From: Dethiosulfovibrio sp.
GTDB lineage: Bacteria; Synergistota; Synergistia; Synergistales; Dethiosulfovibrionaceae
DNA length: 7,496 nt
Direction of reading: 5' to 3'
NCBI GenBank assembly: GCA_028709985.1
Contig: JAQUTB010000068.1
Span: forward strand, 1 to 7,496
Within the stretch, counting starts at the first letter, position 1. Each line of letters begins with the position of its first letter. The position numbers and the translations under genes are program-made. Of the stretch, positions 6,195 to 7,496 are shown one piece after another. The notes under the pieces were generated by a model. The model was not told the DNA's origin and ran no database searches. It saw only the letters and a program-made list of their open reading frames with translations.

Positions 6195-7007
6195 TCACTT
6201 CTCAAACCTCAGCCTCAGGGATCCCGGGGTCTTTTCCTCTATCACGACCCCACCGAAACCTGCGACCAACGCGCCAGCCAGCTGATCAACCGTCCCCTTA
6301 AAGATCACCTCCAAGGACGCGACCCCCAGTCCCGATTTGAGGTAGGCCGACTCCACTCCCGCCATGGCCAGAAGGTCCTTCCTGAAGGACTCGGCCCCCA
6401 CCAGACCGGCCAGGCCCGACACCGACAGGGTGTAGGTTCGACCTCCCGATTTAGCCTGGGGCTTGGAGGAAGGATCTCCCTCCGCCAGAGCGACGGCGAC
6501 CCTATCGGCTGCTGCCAGGAGAGCCTTGCTAGCGGCCTCCTGGGAGGTGTAGCCGACCTCCTTGCCCACCGAGCTGTCGGCGAAGAGGTATTTCCCGTCC
6601 GAGGCCCTATAGGCCTGAATGGAGATAGTCACAGTGGCTGTGTAGAGCCCAAACTCGTTCAACACAGGCTTATGGCCGTCGGCGACGGCTTTGACGTAAT
6701 ACTTGACCCCGAACTTCCTGCCGAGGGACATTATGGCCTCTACGTTTCCCTCCAGGGCCAACCTCGCGGCCTCGCTTCTCTCCATGGCGTCCAGTCTGTC
6801 CTTGTCCACCACGGGGTAACCTCTGACGGAAAGCTCTCTTATTATGGCCGAGGCGGCCCCAGCCACATCCGCCCGTCCCAGCACCCCCGAGCCTCTGATT
6901 ACCACCGCGACCCTTCCATCGTTGGGGAGAGCGGCCCCAGACGCCTCAAAGGGCGAAAGGAGGGCTATCGACAGGGCGAAGAGACGGATAAATCTCCAAA
7001 AATGCAC
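6195..7007 (-). CDS. Exported TolB/FlgT-middle-domain-like protein with a C-terminal alpha/beta domain
   Basis: The GTG at 7007 gives 270 residues; GGAGGT (7022-7017) lies 9 nt upstream. TTG at 7010 is possible, whereas TTG at 7028 would start upstream of that site. Residues 1-25 form a signal peptide (EASGA). The middle part (32-175) has the same core as the CsgG/FlgO-like products of this unit: VAVVIRG, then VVDKDRLDAMERSEAARLA (66-84) and LGRKFGVKYYVKAVADG (95-111), followed by a strand ending ISIQAYRASDGKYL. This layout matches the TolB-N-like family that includes FlgT and FlgO. A linker (176-189) leads to a domain at 191-270 (YTLSVSGLAG..., LRLRFEK end) with a beta-alpha-beta-beta-alpha-beta feel, perhaps ferredoxin-like. 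It is the first gene of the unit, 37 nt before the next start. Family placement is by eye. Confidence 0.85.
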   Translation of the reverse strand: MHFWRFIRLFALSIALLSPFEASGAALPNDGRVAVVIRGSGVLGRADVAGAASAIIRELSVRGYPVVDKDRLDAMERSEAARLALEGNVEAIMSLGRKFGVKYYVKAVADGHKPVLNEFGLYTATVTISIQAYRASDGKYLFADSSVGKEVGYTSQEAASKALLAAADRVAVALAEGDPSSKPQAKSGGRTYTLSVSGLAGLVGAESFRKDLLAMAGVESAYLKSGLGVASLEVIFKGTVDQLAGALVAGFGGVVIEEKTPGSLRLRFEK

Positions 7008-7016
7008 CAAGCCACC

Positions 7017-7022
7017 ACCTCC
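7017..7022 (-). promoter_or_regulatory. Ribosome binding site that decides the start of the first operon gene
   Basis: The minus strand reads GGAGGT. It lies inside the longest open frame (TTG at 7028), so that start is unlikely. TTG at 7010 (6-nt spacing) and GTG at 7007 (9-nt spacing) are the workable starts. Confidence 0.75.
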
Positions 7023-7039
7023 CTTCAACCATAAATATC

Positions 7040-7049
7040 AGATATATCT
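7040..7049. repeat. 10-bp AT-rich palindrome, possible operator
   Basis: AGATATATCT is a perfect palindrome. It lies just downstream of the predicted start of the minus-strand transcript and about 10 nt from its -10 box, a position where a dimeric repressor could act. A palindrome this short and AT-rich can arise by chance, so the call is tentative. Confidence 0.2.
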
Positions 7050-7059
7050 TTACGCTCTT

Positions 7060-7087
7060 AGCATACCATAGAATACAAAAACGACAA
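7060..7087 (-). promoter_or_regulatory. Predicted promoter of the six-gene minus-strand unit
   Basis: On the minus strand, TTGTCG (7087-7082) is followed by a 16-nt spacer and TATGCT (7065-7060). The -10 is preceded by TGG, an extended -10 element that would offset the weak -35. It is the best match between the two divergent genes and would start transcription near 7053. No other strong promoter was seen inside the unit, whose gaps are all 37 bp or less. Confidence 0.55.
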
Positions 7088-7101
7088 AACAGAAAATACC
7101 C

Positions 7102-7130
7102 TTGCCCTTCTTCTCTCATCGGACTAAACT
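7102..7130 (+). promoter_or_regulatory. Predicted promoter of the LPP20-like gene
   Basis: TTGCCC (7102-7107), a 17-nt spacer and TAAACT (7125-7130) match the sigma70 consensus at four of six positions in each box. Start of transcription would be near 7137, about 44 nt before the ATG. The two divergent promoters lie only about 14 bp apart, so they could be co-regulated. Confidence 0.5.
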
Positions 7131-7180
7131 ATAGGTAGGGAAAGAGTCTATTCCCAAAAAAAGATGGGAGGTTGATTCCT

Positions 7181-7496
7181 ATGAAGAGGGCTTTTGCCGT
7201 CGTGATGTCCCTTCTGCTCGCCACCTCCGCCGTTGCCCAGCAGTCGGTGGTACAGCAGGGACAGAACGCGATTTTAGACTGGACAGGGGACTACATCGAG
7301 GCGGTGGGGCAGGCGGTCCCTCCCACCGGCAAGGAGGGGACGGCCCAGGGCAAGCTTCTAGCTAAAAGAGGGGCTGTGGTGGACCTTCAGAGAAACCTGC
7401 TGGAGTTCATCAAAGGGGTTCAGATAACCTCCGAGACCACCATGGAGAACTTCATGGCCGACGACCGGGTGATGACGTCCATAACCGGGTTCATAA
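7181..7496 (+). CDS. Exported LPP20/FlgP/FlgT-N-like protein, 3' end beyond the window
   Basis: The first 105 residues are visible. ATG at 7181 is well supported by GGGAGGT (7166-7172), 8 nt upstream. Residues 1-19 form a signal peptide (SAVA-QQ) without a lipobox Cys. Residues 57-105 carry the pattern of the LPP20 family: small-residue-rich AKRGAVVDLQRNLLE, then GVQITSETTMENFM, DDRVMTSITGFI. This family includes Helicobacter LPP20, the Vibrio flagellar lipoprotein FlgP and, in fold, the N-terminal domain of FlgT. These proteins sit at or near the outer membrane. Lack of a Cys argues for a soluble periplasmic form, as in FlgT. It is divergent from, and close to, a unit encoding FlgO/FlgT-like proteins, so a joint role is likely. 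The missing C-terminus could hold further domains. Confidence 0.87.
   Translation, partial: MKRAFAVVMSLLLATSAVAQQSVVQQGQNAILDWTGDYIEAVGQAVPPTGKEGTAQGKLLAKRGAVVDLQRNLLEFIKGVQITSETTMENFMADDRVMTSITGFI

Noticed and set aside
5348..6301. 317-codon plus-strand open frame opposite the propeller gene and flanks
   Set aside because: It runs across three minus-strand genes and their boundaries. Its length reflects codon bias of the real strand, and the opposite frames have signal peptides and repeats.
6057..7034. 325-codon plus-strand open frame opposite the first operon gene
   Set aside because: It is antisense to a gene with a good ribosome binding site, signal peptide and family motifs; no start signal or domain of its own was seen.
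1..7496. CRISPR array, tRNA or rRNA genes, insertion sequence or phage attachment sites
   Set aside because: No regularly spaced direct repeats, tRNA cloverleaf, rRNA segment, transposase frame or flanking duplications were noticed on either strand.

Overview
The window looks like a chromosomal segment of a diderm, moderately GC-rich bacterium. Several genes encode exported proteins related to outer-membrane or flagellar-ring families (CsgG/FlgO, FlgT, LPP20), and metK is under a SAM-I (S-box) riboswitch, a control common in Firmicutes and also found in other phyla. ATA, AGG and AGA codons, frequent TTG/GTG starts and this mix of traits would fit Synergistota, but that assignment is an inference and was not tested.

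Region 1 (1-1401, minus strand) holds almost all of metK (S-adenosylmethionine synthetase, cut at its C-terminus by the window edge). It is preceded by a complete control leader: a near-consensus sigma70 promoter (1374-1401), a SAM-I aptamer (1250-1353), an antiterminator and an intrinsic terminator (1191-1227).

Region 2 (1395-1787) holds a plus-strand fragment encoding only the C-terminal part of a family 3 periplasmic amino-acid-binding protein. The metK promoter lies at its broken 5' end. After it comes a perfect 20-bp inverted repeat that should terminate transcription from both sides.

Region 3 (1813-7007, minus strand) is a compact six-gene unit that reads as one operon. In transcription order it encodes: a TolB/FlgT-middle-like exported protein (6195-7007); an exported protein of six YD-x5-W repeats, probably a six-bladed beta-propeller (5450-6157); a CsgG/FlgO-like domain fused to about six TPRs (4306-5445); an exported helical protein (3544-4275); a short CsgG/FlgO-like protein (3068-3544); and a 409-residue protein with a possible lipobox, a hydrophobic Gly/Ala-rich segment and a Gly-rich tail with a Cys-Gly-Cys motif (1813-3042). 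Gaps are 37 bp or less, and one gene pair overlaps as TGATG. All six products start with a signal peptide.

Region 4 (7029-7496) is a divergent promoter region followed by the 5' part of a plus-strand gene for an exported LPP20/FlgP/FlgT-N-like protein, cut by the window edge.

Taken together, regions 3 and 4 place three relatives of the CsgG/FlgO/TolB-N fold, an LPP20-like protein, a TPR scaffold, a propeller and a membrane-associated protein beside one another. This resembles the FlgO-FlgP-FlgT set of outer basal-body proteins in Vibrio, but with parts not found there. The best reading is an uncharacterised cell-envelope complex. Its function cannot be told from sequence alone.
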